Below the pieces are notes generated by a model that worked only from the letters and a program-made list of their open reading frames with translations, ran no database searches and was not told the origin of the DNA. 64,000 bases of DNA. Origin: Flavobacterium sp. ov086 (lineage in GTDB: Bacteria > Bacteroidota > Bacteroidia > Flavobacteriales > Flavobacteriaceae). A program made the translations under genes and the position numbers. The DNA lies in assembly GCF_900187965.1 (NCBI RefSeq), contig NZ_FZNL01000026.1, positions 1 through 64,000 of the forward strand. Reading direction: 5' to 3'. Positions 19,001-27,325 of this stretch are shown here, in pieces (position 1 is the first letter of the stretch; each line of letters opens with the position of its first letter).

Positions 19001-19019
19001 TTTCTGTACATTTGCTTAA

Positions 19020-19034
19020 TGCAATTTTGTTGCA
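19020..19034. promoter_or_regulatory. Fur/Zur-type 7-1-7 operator, copy 1
   Basis: TGCAATT-T-TGTTGCA, an inverted repeat with five of seven pairs, in the divergent gap between the MerC-like gene and the Fur-family gene, 20 bases from the MerC start. It resembles copy 2 at nearly all positions. The Fur-family gene next door is the obvious candidate to bind it. Confidence 0.65.
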
Positions 19035-19055
19035 AATATACACATAAAAATCAAT

Positions 19056-19070
19056 TGCAACATTGTTGCG
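19056..19070. promoter_or_regulatory. Fur/Zur-type 7-1-7 operator, copy 2
   Basis: TGCAACA-T-TGTTGCG, six of seven pairs, 36 bases centre to centre from copy 1 and 25 bases before the Fur-family start. The G/C composition (TGCAAC/GTTGCA) differs from classical GATAATGATAAT Fur boxes and is closer to zinc-regulator sites, but this is judged by eye. Confidence 0.65.
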
Positions 19071-19094
19071 TTATTTTTTTTAATCCCATATAAA

Positions 19095-19487
19095 ATGAAA
19101 ACAACACGTAATACCGCAGCAAAGACGGCCGTTTTAGAGATTTTTGGAAAATCTAAGACTGCGCTGTCACACACCGAAATTCAAAAACAAATAGGAGATT
19201 TATGCGATCGCGTCACGATTTACAGAATCTTAGATCGCCTGGTAAATGATGATATTGTGCATAAAATTGTCAATCTTGACGGAACGGTAAAGTATGCAAA
19301 ATGCCATCATAATGCACAGCGGGTACACATTCATAATCACGCTCACTTTAGTTGTGAAAAATGTTTGGAGGTAACTTGTCTCGAAAATGTGAAGCCGAGT
19401 TACATCCTTCCGCACAATTATAAAGTCAACGATATAAACTTTACATTATCAGGATTATGCCCAAAATGTTTGAATTCTAACATTTAA
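19095..19487 (+). CDS. Fur-family regulator, probably Zur-like
   Basis: 130-aa Fur-family repressor. The winged helix covers residues 8-65 (LSHTEIQKQIGDLCDRVTIYRILDRLV). The metal region is His-rich (CHHNAQRVHIHNHAHFSCEKC), with structural Cys pairs C87-x2-C90 and C122-x2-C125. It is divergent from merC and trxB-like genes across two 7-1-7 palindromes, so it probably controls them and itself. A zinc sensor is favoured by the operator type and the absence of siderophore genes on that side; an iron sensor cannot be excluded. Confidence 0.85.
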   Translation: MKTTRNTAAKTAVLEIFGKSKTALSHTEIQKQIGDLCDRVTIYRILDRLVNDDIVHKIVNLDGTVKYAKCHHNAQRVHIHNHAHFSCEKCLEVTCLENVKPSYILPHNYKVNDINFTLSGLCPKCLNSNI

Positions 19488-19489
19488 GT

Positions 19490-19505
19490 TTTAGACAAGC
19501 CTAAA
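19490..19505. promoter_or_regulatory. DtxR/MntR-type operator upstream of mntH
   Basis: TTTAGAC-AA-GCCTAAA, an inverted repeat with six of seven pairs, extended by one T and one A on the flanks, 56 bases before the mntH start. It has the form of DtxR-family sites (TTAGGnn...nnCCTAA), and a DtxR-family gene lies just after mntH. Manganese-dependent repression is inferred. Confidence 0.6.
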
Positions 19506-19534
19506 AATATTGTTACGCGAATATGATTTTTGTA

Positions 19535-19542
19535 TATATTTG
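19535..19542 (+). promoter_or_regulatory. Putative mntH -7 promoter element
   Basis: TATATTTG matches TAnnTTTG, 19 bases before the mntH ATG and downstream of the DtxR-type palindrome. The -33 partner is not clear (ATTG ends 22 bases upstream). Binding at the palindrome would overlap or abut the -33 region. Confidence 0.4.
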
Positions 19543-19561
19543 CTAAAACAACATTTTTACA

Positions 19562-21430
19562 ATGGGTAAATCCTTAGAAGAAGTTCATCAATCGGTTGCG
19601 ACACAGCATAAAAAAACAGGATTCAGGAAAATATTAGCCTTTTTAGGTCCGGCATATTTAGTAAGCGTAGGTTATATGGACCCGGGAAACTGGGCGACAG
19701 ACATTGCCGGAGGTAGTCAGTTTGGATACTCATTGCTTTGGGTTTTGTTAATGAGCAACTTAATGGCTTTGCTGCTTCAAAGCTTAAGTGCAAGACTCGG
19801 AATCGTAACGCAACGCGATTTGGCGCAAGCCTCACGAGAAACATACTCGAGATTTATCAACTACATTCTATACTTTTTGGCCGAAATTGCCATCGCGGCT
19901 TGTGATTTGGCCGAAGTTCTGGGAATGGCAATTGGAATCAATTTACTTTTTGATATTCCATTAATTGAGGGTGTTTTGATTACCGTTTTAGATACTTTCC
20001 TACTGTTGTTTTTGATAAATAAAGGTATCCGAAAAATGGAGGCTTTTATTATAGTTTTGGTTGCAATCATCGGGTTTTCTTTCATTTTCGAAATGATTTT
20101 TGCCGAACCAGAGCTAGACAAAGTAATCTACGGATTGGTTCCTTCAATTCCAAGTTCAGCAGCTTTATACATCGCAATCGGGATTATTGGTGCTACAGTA
20201 ATGCCACACAACTTGTATTTACACTCCTCTTTAGTGCAAACCCGTAAATTCGACAGAACTCCAGCAGGAATTAAACAAGCTCTGAAATATAACTTCATCG
20301 ATTCGACAATTGCTTTAAACTTAGCCTTTTTTGTAAACGCCGCCATTTTAATTTTGGCTGCAGCCACATTTTACAAAAACGGAATGTTTGAAGTTGCCGA
20401 AATTCAGGATGCCCATAAATTTCTGGAACCTTTATTAGGAACTAAATGGGCACCTATACTATTTGCCGTTGCATTGATTGCTGCCGGGCAAAGTTCCACT
20501 GTAACAGGAACTTTAGCCGGACAAATCGTAATGGAAGGTTATCTGAATTTACGTATTCAGCCTTGGGTTCGTCGTATTATCACACGTTTAATTGCCATTG
20601 TTCCCGCGGTTATCGTGATCTTAATTTATGGCGAAAGCGTAACGGGAAAACTTTTAATCCTGAGTCAGGTTATTTTGAGTTTACAATTAGGTTTCGCGAT
20701 TATTCCGCTGATTCATTTTGTGAGTGATAAAACCAAAATGAAAGGGTTTCATATCTCGCGAACCACTCAAATTGCGGCCTGGATAATTGCTACGATCATT
20801 GTTTCTCTTAATGCCAAATTGGTTTACGATGAAATCAGTTCTTGGTTAGAAACCTCAAGTAATCCAACTGTGCTTTGGCTGACAGTTGTTCCGCTTGCTT
20901 TTAGCTTCCTTGCTTTATTGTTATACATCATTGCAAAACCTTTTATTGCAAGAGCAAAATCGAATATCGAAAACCACTCTCCTCATCATTTAAAACTGCA
21001 ATACACTCCAAAGGAAAGTTACAGCAAGAAAAATATAGCGATTTCTGTAGATTTCTCTAAAGCCGACGAAGCTGCGCTAAACAATGCCTTAGAACTTGGC
21101 GGAATCGACGCGCAATACACCTTAATTCACATTGTAGAAACTGTTGGCGCATTAGTCTACGGAGAGAATATTGAAGACCATGAAACTACAATCGACGAAA
21201 AATTATTATTAGAATATAAAAATATGCTTTCGCAGAAGGGCTTCAAAATCGAAACTGAACTTGGTTTTGGAAAACCTAACACAGTGATTCCGAAGATTAT
21301 CAATCTTGGAAATTTTGATATTCTCGTAATGGGAACTCACGGTCACACGGGCTTAAAAGATATTTTGTTTGGTACAACAGTTGACAAATTGAGACATAAA
21401 ATTTCAATACCTTTGTTGATTGTTAAATAA
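19562..21430 (+). CDS. mntH: Nramp divalent-metal transporter fused to a UspA domain
   Basis: 622-aa fusion. Residues 1-~455 are an Nramp transporter with the metal-site DPGNWATD (Asp40-Asn43) in helix 1 and the helix 6 motif VMPHNLYLHSS; it imports Mn(II) and possibly Fe(II) with protons. Residues ~480-622 form a universal stress protein domain (KKNIAISVDFSKADEAALN) ending in the ATP-site pattern GTHGHTGLKDILFGT (G-x2-G-x9-G-T). Plain MntH proteins are about 410-450 aa. The cytoplasmic UspA part might gate transport by nucleotide; that is inference. It is followed by a DtxR-type gene and preceded by a matching palindrome. Confidence 0.92.
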   Translation: MGKSLEEVHQSVATQHKKTGFRKILAFLGPAYLVSVGYMDPGNWATDIAGGSQFGYSLLWVLLMSNLMALLLQSLSARLGIVTQRDLAQASRETYSRFINYILYFLAEIAIAACDLAEVLGMAIGINLLFDIPLIEGVLITVLDTFLLLFLINKGIRKMEAFIIVLVAIIGFSFIFEMIFAEPELDKVIYGLVPSIPSSAALYIAIGIIGATVMPHNLYLHSSLVQTRKFDRTPAGIKQALKYNFIDSTIALNLAFFVNAAILILAAATFYKNGMFEVAEIQDAHKFLEPLLGTKWAPILFAVALIAAGQSSTVTGTLAGQIVMEGYLNLRIQPWVRRIITRLIAIVPAVIVILIYGESVTGKLLILSQVILSLQLGFAIIPLIHFVSDKTKMKGFHISRTTQIAAWIIATIIVSLNAKLVYDEISSWLETSSNPTVLWLTVVPLAFSFLALLLYIIAKPFIARAKSNIENHSPHHLKLQYTPKESYSKKNIAISVDFSKADEAALNNALELGGIDAQYTLIHIVETVGALVYGENIEDHETTIDEKLLLEYKNMLSQKGFKIETELGFGKPNTVIPKIINLGNFDILVMGTHGHTGLKDILFGTTVDKLRHKISIPLLIVK

Positions 21431-21533
21431 AGGCTCTTTTAGAGGGGCAAAGGTTCAGAGGTGCAAAGCGACAAAGGTTTGAAAACTCTGAAGCTTTGTG
21501 ACTTTGTAGCTTTGAGCCTCAAAAATAAAAAAA
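21431..21533. repeat. Imperfect inverted repeat between mntH and the DtxR gene
   Basis: The gap is made of pairing words: GAGGGGCAAAGGTTCAGAGGTGCAAAG on one side is mirrored by CTTTGTGACTTTGTAGCTTTGAGCCTC-like sequence on the other, with a run of A after it. It looks like the arms around the 11872-11901 terminator, and a related single arm occurs at 31436-31470. It may act as a partial terminator of mntH. Confidence 0.6.
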
Positions 21534-22187
21534 ATGACTTTCTCAGAAGAAAATTATCTAAAATCAATATATCACCTTACGGCATCGAATGATGCTGAAG
21601 TGAGCACCAATGCTATTGCCGAAATGATGGAAACTAAAGCTTCATCGGTTACAGATATGCTTAAAAAGCTATCGGAAAAAGATTTGGTGAATTATAAAAA
21701 ATACCAAGGTGTTTCTTTGACCGAAAATGGCAAACTAGCGGCTAAAATGATTGTTAGAAAACATCGTTTATGGGAAGTATTTTTGGTTGAAAAATTGAAT
21801 TTTAGCTGGGATGAAGTTCACGATATTGCTGAGCAATTAGAACACATCAAATCAGAACAATTGATTAATCGTCTGGATGATTTTCTTGGAAATCCTACGG
21901 AAGATCCGCATGGAGATCCAATTCCGGATGCAAATGGAAGAATCGTTAAAATCGAAAAACACTTGCTTTCTGAATTAATCGAAAATCAAACTGGTGTTTG
22001 CGTGGGTGTAAAAGACACTTCATCAGAATTCCTGAAATATCTCGACAAACAAGAAATTGCTTTAGGTTCTAAAATCGAGTTTTTGTCTAAAGAAAGCTTC
22101 GATTTATCTGTCAAGATTAAAGTTGATGGAAGAGAATTGTCTATTTCTAATAAGATTGCCTCGAATTTGTTTGTGAAGCTCGTTTAG
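21534..22187 (+). CDS. DtxR/MntR-family metal-dependent repressor
   Basis: 217-aa regulator with the N-terminal DtxR winged helix (residues 1-65, FSEENYLKSIYHLTASNDAEVSTNAIAEMM), the metal-binding dimerisation helices (HRLWEVFLVEKLNFSWDEVHDIAEQLEHI, residues ~75-140) and a C-terminal SH3/FeoA-like domain. The NPTEDPHGDPIP segment is typical of the family. Its place right after the Nramp gene and the DtxR-like palindrome before mntH indicate manganese (or iron) control of mntH. The full three-domain length favours an IdeR/MntR type over short B. subtilis MntR. Confidence 0.9.
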   Translation: MTFSEENYLKSIYHLTASNDAEVSTNAIAEMMETKASSVTDMLKKLSEKDLVNYKKYQGVSLTENGKLAAKMIVRKHRLWEVFLVEKLNFSWDEVHDIAEQLEHIKSEQLINRLDDFLGNPTEDPHGDPIPDANGRIVKIEKHLLSELIENQTGVCVGVKDTSSEFLKYLDKQEIALGSKIEFLSKESFDLSVKIKVDGRELSISNKIASNLFVKLV

Positions 22188-22490
22188 AGGGTTATTCCGC
22201 AGAGATTCACGAAGAATTTCACAGAGGTTCACGAAAGTTTTTATAAAGTTCCGAAGGAACGAACCATAATGTAGCAACGGATTTTAATCCGTTGAACGCA
22301 AAGGATATAAGATATTGCAAATCTATCTTTTTGGATGGATTAAAATCCATCTCTACAATATCTATAGGTCGATGCCTCTTTTGAAACCGAAAGCCCTAGC
22401 CCCGATAGTGAAAATCCTTTTGTGCCGGGGTTCGGCACAAAAGATTGTAACGATAGCGGGATTAGCTCCCAAAAAACCTAAAAGCTATTA
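22188..22490. repeat. Gap packed with palindromes (REP-like)
   Basis: Non-coding convergent gap. Perfect palindromes: CAACGGATT-TT-AATCCGTTG at 22275-22294, GATGGATT-AA-AATCCATC at 22334-22351, and an 11-5-11 hairpin CTTTTGTGCCG-GGGTT-CGGCACAAAAG at 22417-22443. The last is the tip of a longer imperfect stem (about 22390-22475) formed by CCTAGCCCCGATAG and CGATAGCGGGATTAG words. Before these, AGATTCACGAAGAATTTCACAGAGGTTCACG is a short direct-repeat word series. No ORF is convincing. Confidence 0.75.
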
Positions 22491-22889
22491 TTATACAATC
22501 CCCTTCTCTATCATTTCCAGCATAACTGGTGAAGCATTCTTAAAAGTCGGTTCTTGTTCAATGATACTTCCTGCGTTCTTTTTGTTTACTTTAAATGTCA
22601 CATCATTGTCTGTTGTGAATAAAAGTGCTGTCAAAAACGGATTTTTAATATAAGTTCCTAAAACCATCAAAGCTTCATCCAAAGTATGAATACTTTCTAT
22701 TTCTTCGGTTTTATATCGTGTTGTTAGCGAAATCGAATAGGTATTATCTTCGTTTAAAACTAAACGGAAATAAATGTTCTTGATCTCGGTATCCCCCATG
22801 GTTTTCGCCAGGGTTAATTTGGCAAAAGTGCCTGCATGAATACTTTCTTTAACGCGTTCGCAAAAAAGAGCAAATATTGGTTCGTACAT
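22491..22889 (-). CDS. Conserved-looking protein of unknown function
   Basis: 132-aa soluble protein that I do not recognise with confidence. It has no signal peptide, TM helix or metal motif. It opens MYEPIFALFCERVKESI and has an alternating beta-like centre (NIYFRLVLNEDNTYSISLTTRYKTEEI), a likely alpha/beta fold. The tail carries KVNKKNAGSIIEQEP. It resembles in style the N-terminal segment seen ahead of some Bacteroidota methyltransferases, but no methyltransferase motif is present here, so I make no functional call. It stands alone between two palindrome-rich gaps. Confidence 0.7.
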   Translation of the reverse strand: MYEPIFALFCERVKESIHAGTFAKLTLAKTMGDTEIKNIYFRLVLNEDNTYSISLTTRYKTEEIESIHTLDEALMVLGTYIKNPFLTALLFTTDNDVTFKVNKKNAGSIIEQEPTFKNASPVMLEMIEKGIV

Positions 22890-22953
22890 TTTTTTTAGAT
22901 GCTAAGGTTCTGAGATGCTAAGGTTCTAAGTTTTTAAAACCTTTGTCTATTAT

Positions 22954-23049
22954 TTAACCGCAAAGTTCGCTAAGATTTACACAAAGGACACAAGAAAATT
23001 AAAAAAAAATTGTGAACCTAGCGTAATTCCTTACGAACTTTGCGGTTAA
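22954..23049. repeat. Inverted repeat with 16-bp perfect arms
   Basis: TTAACCGCAAAGTTCG (22954-22969) pairs with CGAACTTTGCGGTTAA (23034-23049), immediately downstream of the enoyl-CoA hydratase stop on the minus strand. The inner part pairs imperfectly (GCTAAGATTT against ACCTAGC). Probably a terminator-like or transcript-end structure. Confidence 0.75.
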
Positions 23050-23055
23050 GAAAAA

Positions 23056-23838
23056 TTATTTTCCTGTAAACTCTGCTTTTCTTTTTTCTAAAAATGCAGT
23101 TGTTCCTTCTTTAAAATCCTGAGTTCCGAAACATTTTCCGAATGATTTTATCTCGGTATCAAAACCGTTTTTACCGTCAGTATAATTGGCATTAATTGCT
23201 TTTATCGCTTTGCTTATTGCAAAAGGAGCATTTTTGATGATTTTTTGAGCAATTCCGTTTGCAAATTCAAGAAGTTCAGCCTGAGGCACAACATGATTTA
23301 CCAAACCGAATTGTTTTGCTTCATCGGCAGAAATCATCGCTGCAGTCATAATCATTTCCATTGCGCGGCCTTTACCTACTAATTGTGGTAAACGCTGAGT
23401 TCCTCCGTAACCCGGAATCAATCCTAAAGTTACTTCCGGCAATCCCATTTTTGCATTATCTGACGCTACTCTAAAATGACACGCCATTGCCAACTCTAAC
23501 CCTCCGCCAAGTGCGAAACCATTTACGGCAGCAATTACGGGTTTCTTTAAATTTTCGATAAAATCAAATAAGCTTTCTTGTCCTTCAGCGGCTAATTGTG
23601 CGCCTTCGACAATAGTATAATTTGCAAATTCCGAAATATCAGCTCCGGCAACAAATGCTTTTTCGCCGCTTCCGGTAATTATAATAACACGAACATCATC
23701 ATTTTTGCCTAATAATTTAACTGCTTTACTCAAGTCGCTGATCGTAGCTTTGTTTAAAGCATTTAATTTTGTAGGACGATTAATGGTTACGGTTGCAATT
23801 TTTTCTTCAATTGAAATTAAAAGATTTTCGTAGTTCAT
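23056..23838 (-). CDS. Enoyl-CoA hydratase/isomerase (crotonase) family protein
   Basis: 260-aa crotonase. The oxyanion-hole sequence AFVAGADISEF and the catalytic region GFALGGGLELAMACHFRVA, with Glu in the LPEVTLGLIPGYGGTQRL motif, are those of active enoyl-CoA hydratases. It hydrates 2-enoyl-CoAs, probably in fatty-acid or short-chain acyl-CoA breakdown; it may also be a 3-hydroxybutyryl-CoA dehydratase. I use ATG 23838 (MNYENLLISIEEKIA), because the longer frame to 23910 overlaps the end of the kinase gene. The gap to the kinase stop is 10 bases, so both may be co-transcribed. Confidence 0.9.
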   Translation of the reverse strand: MNYENLLISIEEKIATVTINRPTKLNALNKATISDLSKAVKLLGKNDDVRVIIITGSGEKAFVAGADISEFANYTIVEGAQLAAEGQESLFDFIENLKKPVIAAVNGFALGGGLELAMACHFRVASDNAKMGLPEVTLGLIPGYGGTQRLPQLVGKGRAMEMIMTAAMISADEAKQFGLVNHVVPQAELLEFANGIAQKIIKNAPFAISKAIKAINANYTDGKNGFDTEIKSFGKCFGTQDFKEGTTAFLEKRKAEFTGK

Positions 23839-23848
23839 GACGCTGGTT

Positions 23849-25321
23849 TTATGAGTTTGTGATAGGTAAAGAAACTCTAAAAGTGGTTCCTTTTCCGTAA
23901 GTTGATTCAAAGGTAATTGTTCCTTTGTAATTTTCTATGATGTTTTTTATAATTCCGAGTCCAAGTCCCATTCCACTTGTTTTAGTGGTGAATTTTGGCT
24001 CGAATATTCTACTAATATCGAGTTTCTGAATTCCAATTCCGTTGTCTTTTACCGCAATTTCGACATTGTTATTCCTACGTTTTACTGTAACCACGATAGA
24101 TTTGTGAAATTGACTTTCCGGAATCGCCTGAGTTGCATTTTTAACCAAATTGGTAATCACACGAATCAGTTGCGTACGATCCATTTTTGAGATGATTTCT
24201 TCTTCTTCACTTTCGAAAACAATATAATCTTCGTTGAAAATATCCAAAGCAAGCTCCACAACCTCAACCACATTTAAGGTTTCGTTTTGCTGTGCCGGCA
24301 TCGATGCAAAATTCGAAAATGCCGAAGCTACTGCCGTCATTGTATCAATTTGCTGAATTAGAGTTTCAGAGTAATCGTTTAATTTCTGCTTTACGTCCGG
24401 AGCTGTCGGGTCAAACTTTCGCTGAAAACTCTGAACCGTTAACCTCATCGGCGTAAGCGGATTTTTAATTTCGTGTGCTACCTGTTTCGCCATTTCACGC
24501 CAGGCTTCTTCACGTTCACTTTGGGCTAGTTTTATGGCACTGGTTTCCAATTTATCCACCATTCCGTTGTAAGCTTTTATCAGGAAGTTCACTTCCTTAC
24601 TATTAGCTTCTAATACGATTTTCTCGTTTTTCTGATCTAAATTGGTTTCTTCTAATCTGTCTGAAATGGTTTTCAGTGATTTTGTGATATAAGTCGAAAG
24701 GAAATAGGCTAATGCAAAAGCCACAACCAACATAAACGAATACACCTGACTAAGACGAATCAGGAAAGTATTCAACTCGTTGTCATAATAACCGTCGTCT
24801 TCTAAATATGGAAGATTCAAAATCCCAAGTGGCTTGAATTTTTCGTCTTTGATCAAACTATATGAAGATCTGTTTTTGACACCATCAATGGTTTTAATAT
24901 CTACAAAACGCTTCTCGATTGAAGAACGCACCAGTTTCAAGATATAATCCGGAACCGGTGGCGCTACTTTATCAACCGCAAAAGATTCTTTGGATGATTT
25001 TAATAGTTTTCCGTCAAGGCTGTAAATATTGATTTCGATTTTGTGAATCTGCGCTAATTCATGGATTTTATCTTTAAAAATCAAATCTAAATTGGCAGTT
25101 TTTAAAGGATACGTTGTAGTAGAAAGCACGTAATTGATGTGTTCTTTTACCGCATTTTCTTTTCGTTCGAGACGTTCCTGATGGTATTCTTTGGCTTCAT
25201 TCTTAAACTGAATAATCGAAATAGAAGCCAATAAAAAAGATGCCACAACAATCAATACAATCATCGAAAGGAATATCCTAACACGAAGAGAAAGCATCGA
25301 CATTTTGAAGTTGTTAAACAT
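23849..25321 (-). CDS. Membrane sensor histidine kinase (NtrY-like)
   Basis: 490-aa kinase from ATG 25321; the longer frame to 25363 adds residues encoded by an intergenic repeat. TM1 is at ~12-35 (RIFLSMIVLIVVASFLLASI), then a periplasmic sensor of about 150 residues, then TM2 (MLVVAFALAYFLSTY) and a HAMP-like linker. The phosphoacceptor is His283 in VAHEIKNPLTPM. ATPase boxes: LVKNATQAIP (N), DNGIGI (G1), GMGLGLGI (G2). No response regulator gene is adjacent, so the partner is elsewhere; the NtrX/NtrY-like style is based on the histidine region only. Confidence 0.9.
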   Translation of the reverse strand: MFNNFKMSMLSLRVRIFLSMIVLIVVASFLLASISIIQFKNEAKEYHQERLERKENAVKEHINYVLSTTTYPLKTANLDLIFKDKIHELAQIHKIEINIYSLDGKLLKSSKESFAVDKVAPPVPDYILKLVRSSIEKRFVDIKTIDGVKNRSSYSLIKDEKFKPLGILNLPYLEDDGYYDNELNTFLIRLSQVYSFMLVVAFALAYFLSTYITKSLKTISDRLEETNLDQKNEKIVLEANSKEVNFLIKAYNGMVDKLETSAIKLAQSEREEAWREMAKQVAHEIKNPLTPMRLTVQSFQRKFDPTAPDVKQKLNDYSETLIQQIDTMTAVASAFSNFASMPAQQNETLNVVEVVELALDIFNEDYIVFESEEEEIISKMDRTQLIRVITNLVKNATQAIPESQFHKSIVVTVKRRNNNVEIAVKDNGIGIQKLDISRIFEPKFTTKTSGMGLGLGIIKNIIENYKGTITFESTYGKGTTFRVSLPITNS

Positions 25322-25387
25322 AGTTTTTGTTTTGTTTGTTTTGCCACGAATTGCACGAATCAACCCAAATTAATCATCATTTATAAT

Positions 25388-25460
25388 GCCACAGATTAAG
25401 AGGATTATCAAGATTTTATCCTTCCTGAAAGAAATCATTAAAATCCTCTTAATCTGTGGC
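25388..25460. repeat. Perfect 19-bp inverted repeat
   Basis: GCCACAGATTAAGAGGATT (25388-25406) pairs with its complement at 25442-25460, loop 35 bases. Outside it, GCCACGAATTGCACG at about 25340-25355 pairs loosely with AATTCGTGGC at about 25478-25487, giving a nested structure downstream of hemJ. Confidence 0.8.
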
Positions 25461-25494
25461 AAAAAAAATTTGTGTCAATTCGTGGCAACTTTTC

Positions 25495-26043
25495 TTATTT
25501 TCTTTCGCGTATTCTTTTGTAAAATTTAAAACCCAGCATAAGTAAAGCCGAGAATAAAATGATTCCAACTACACCAAAGATCCAATTAAAAGCACTTTTT
25601 AAAACTACTAAAAAAACAATGGCAAACAATATAATAGTTGCGCCTTCGTTCCATAAACGCATGTAATTGCTTGAATATTTTACCTCATCATTTTGTAATT
25701 GCTTAAAAATTTGATGACATCTTAAATGATACAAATACAATAGAAAAACGAAACCCAATTTAATATGCATCCAGGGCATTTTCAGCCAGGCGTTTCCTAA
25801 ATCGGTAAAAAACAACATCCAAAAAGCAAAAATACTTGCTAAAATTGCCGAAGGCCATGTAATAATGTACCACAAACGGTAGCTCATTATTTTGAATTGC
25901 GCCTGTAAAATTTCCTTTTCAGGAGATGGTTTATCGTTTGCTTCAATTTGATAAACAAACAAACGCACTATATTGAATAATCCCACAAACCAAGTTAGTA
26001 CGAAAATGATATGTAACGATTTTAAGTAGTTATAATATTCCAT
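25495..26043 (-). CDS. hemJ: HemJ-type protoporphyrinogen IX oxidase
   Basis: 182-aa integral membrane protein with four to five helices and the HemJ (UPF0093) signature: KSLHIIFVLTWFVGLFN (conserved His and Trp near the N-terminus), WMHIKLGFVFLLYLYH, and SSNYMRLWNEGATIILFAIVF. It oxidises protoporphyrinogen IX to protoporphyrin IX, probably with bound heme. It lies just after hemH in the same direction, forming a terminal-step pair. No hemG or hemY is present in the window. CopD-family is the alternative label, but the neighbours favour HemJ. Confidence 0.88.
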   Translation of the reverse strand: MEYYNYLKSLHIIFVLTWFVGLFNIVRLFVYQIEANDKPSPEKEILQAQFKIMSYRLWYIITWPSAILASIFAFWMLFFTDLGNAWLKMPWMHIKLGFVFLLYLYHLRCHQIFKQLQNDEVKYSSNYMRLWNEGATIILFAIVFLVVLKSAFNWIFGVVGIILFSALLMLGFKFYKRIRERK

Positions 26044-26084
26044 TGATAAAGTCTTTGTTCTTTATTCTTTACTCTATTTTTTAT

Positions 26085-27098
26085 CTATTTAGCCCAATCA
26101 TTAATCCAATTCCCAACAGTTTCACACCATTCATCATCGTCATTCAAACACGGAATCGCTAAGAAATTCTCACCGCCTTTTGCTTCGAAATCTTCTTTGG
26201 CGCGCATTGCGATTTCTTCCAGAGTTTCTAAACAATCCGAAACGAAAGCTGGCGTTACAACTGCAAGATTCTTGATTCCTTTTGCTGGCATTTTGTCGAT
26301 TTCAACATCTGTATAAGGTTCCAACCATTTATCGCCTGCTAAACGTGACTGAAAAGTCAGACTGTATTTATCGGCAGGAAGTCCTAATAATTTTACGACT
26401 TGTCTGGTTGTTTCATAACATTGGTGACGGTAACAGAAATCATGTGCCGGCGAAGGTGTATTACAACAAGAACCATCAATTTTACAATGTGATTTCGTTA
26501 CATCGGTTTTGCGAATGTGACGTTCCGGGATTCCGTGATACGAGAACAATAAATGATCATAATTAAATCCAACTAAATGTTTCTGAATTGAATCGGCCAA
26601 ATTCTTGATGTAATCCGGTTTGTTGTAAAACGCAGGAACATCAGTAAAAGTCATTTGTGGAAATTTCTTTTTACGGATTTCTTCTGCTTTCACTAAAATA
26701 GTCAAAGTCGAAGCCATTGCGTATTGCGGATACAAAGGGAAAAGCAATACTTCGGTAACGCCTTTATCATGCAATTCCTGAAGTCCTTTTTCGATTGTCA
26801 TACTTCCGTAACGCATAGAAAGTGCTACCGGAACATTTACCAGAGGTTGTACTTTTTTCTGCATTCTTTCTGAAAGTACTACCAAAGGAGAACCTTCTTC
26901 CCACCAGATTTTTTTATAAGCGTGCGCTGATTCTTCCGGTCTTTTTCTTAAAATAATACCACGAACTAAAAAGGCTCTTAACAAATACGGAACATCAATT
27001 ACGTATTTATCCATTAAAAATTCGTCTAAATACGGTTTTACATCTTTTGGTTCAGGACTTTCTGGAGATCCTAAGTTTACTAATAATACGCCTTTCAT
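26085..27098 (-). CDS. hemH: Ferrochelatase
   Basis: 337-aa ferrochelatase that inserts iron into protoporphyrin IX. It opens MKGVLLVNLGSPESPEPKDVKPYL and contains the catalytic-His signature FSYHGIPERH. A Cys-rich insertion (HCKIDGSCCNTPSPAHDFC) is present, with C-x5-CC and further C; in some families Cys in this region hold a [2Fe-2S] cluster, which would need testing here. It is the last enzyme of the heme pathway that dominates 25-39 kb. hemJ follows. Confidence 0.93.
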   Translation of the reverse strand: MKGVLLVNLGSPESPEPKDVKPYLDEFLMDKYVIDVPYLLRAFLVRGIILRKRPEESAHAYKKIWWEEGSPLVVLSERMQKKVQPLVNVPVALSMRYGSMTIEKGLQELHDKGVTEVLLFPLYPQYAMASTLTILVKAEEIRKKKFPQMTFTDVPAFYNKPDYIKNLADSIQKHLVGFNYDHLLFSYHGIPERHIRKTDVTKSHCKIDGSCCNTPSPAHDFCYRHQCYETTRQVVKLLGLPADKYSLTFQSRLAGDKWLEPYTDVEIDKMPAKGIKNLAVVTPAFVSDCLETLEEIAMRAKEDFEAKGGENFLAIPCLNDDDEWCETVGNWINDWAK

Positions 27099-27325
27099 TT
27101 ATTCTTTGCTTTAGGCTTTAAGCTCTAGGCTTTAAGCATTTAATTTGTTTTTAAAAATTTCGTCAAAAGTATTACTTGTAACTTTTTAGAAATATGATAA
27201 ATGTTACTTTTTATTTATTGTTGAATATCGAAAATTGATTTCTAGATATTGGCACACTGATTTAACGGGTTTAACAGATTTTCGCAGATAATTAATTGGT
27301 GCAAATTCGTGAAATTCGTGGCAAA

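Noticed and set aside
22315..22653. 112-aa plus-strand frame
   Set aside because: First half consists of REP-like palindromes and the rest is antisense to the 22491-22889 gene.
23839..23910. 24-residue extension of the enoyl-CoA hydratase
   Set aside because: It lies inside the kinase 3' end and has no similarity to the family; ATG 23838 gives the standard crotonase start.
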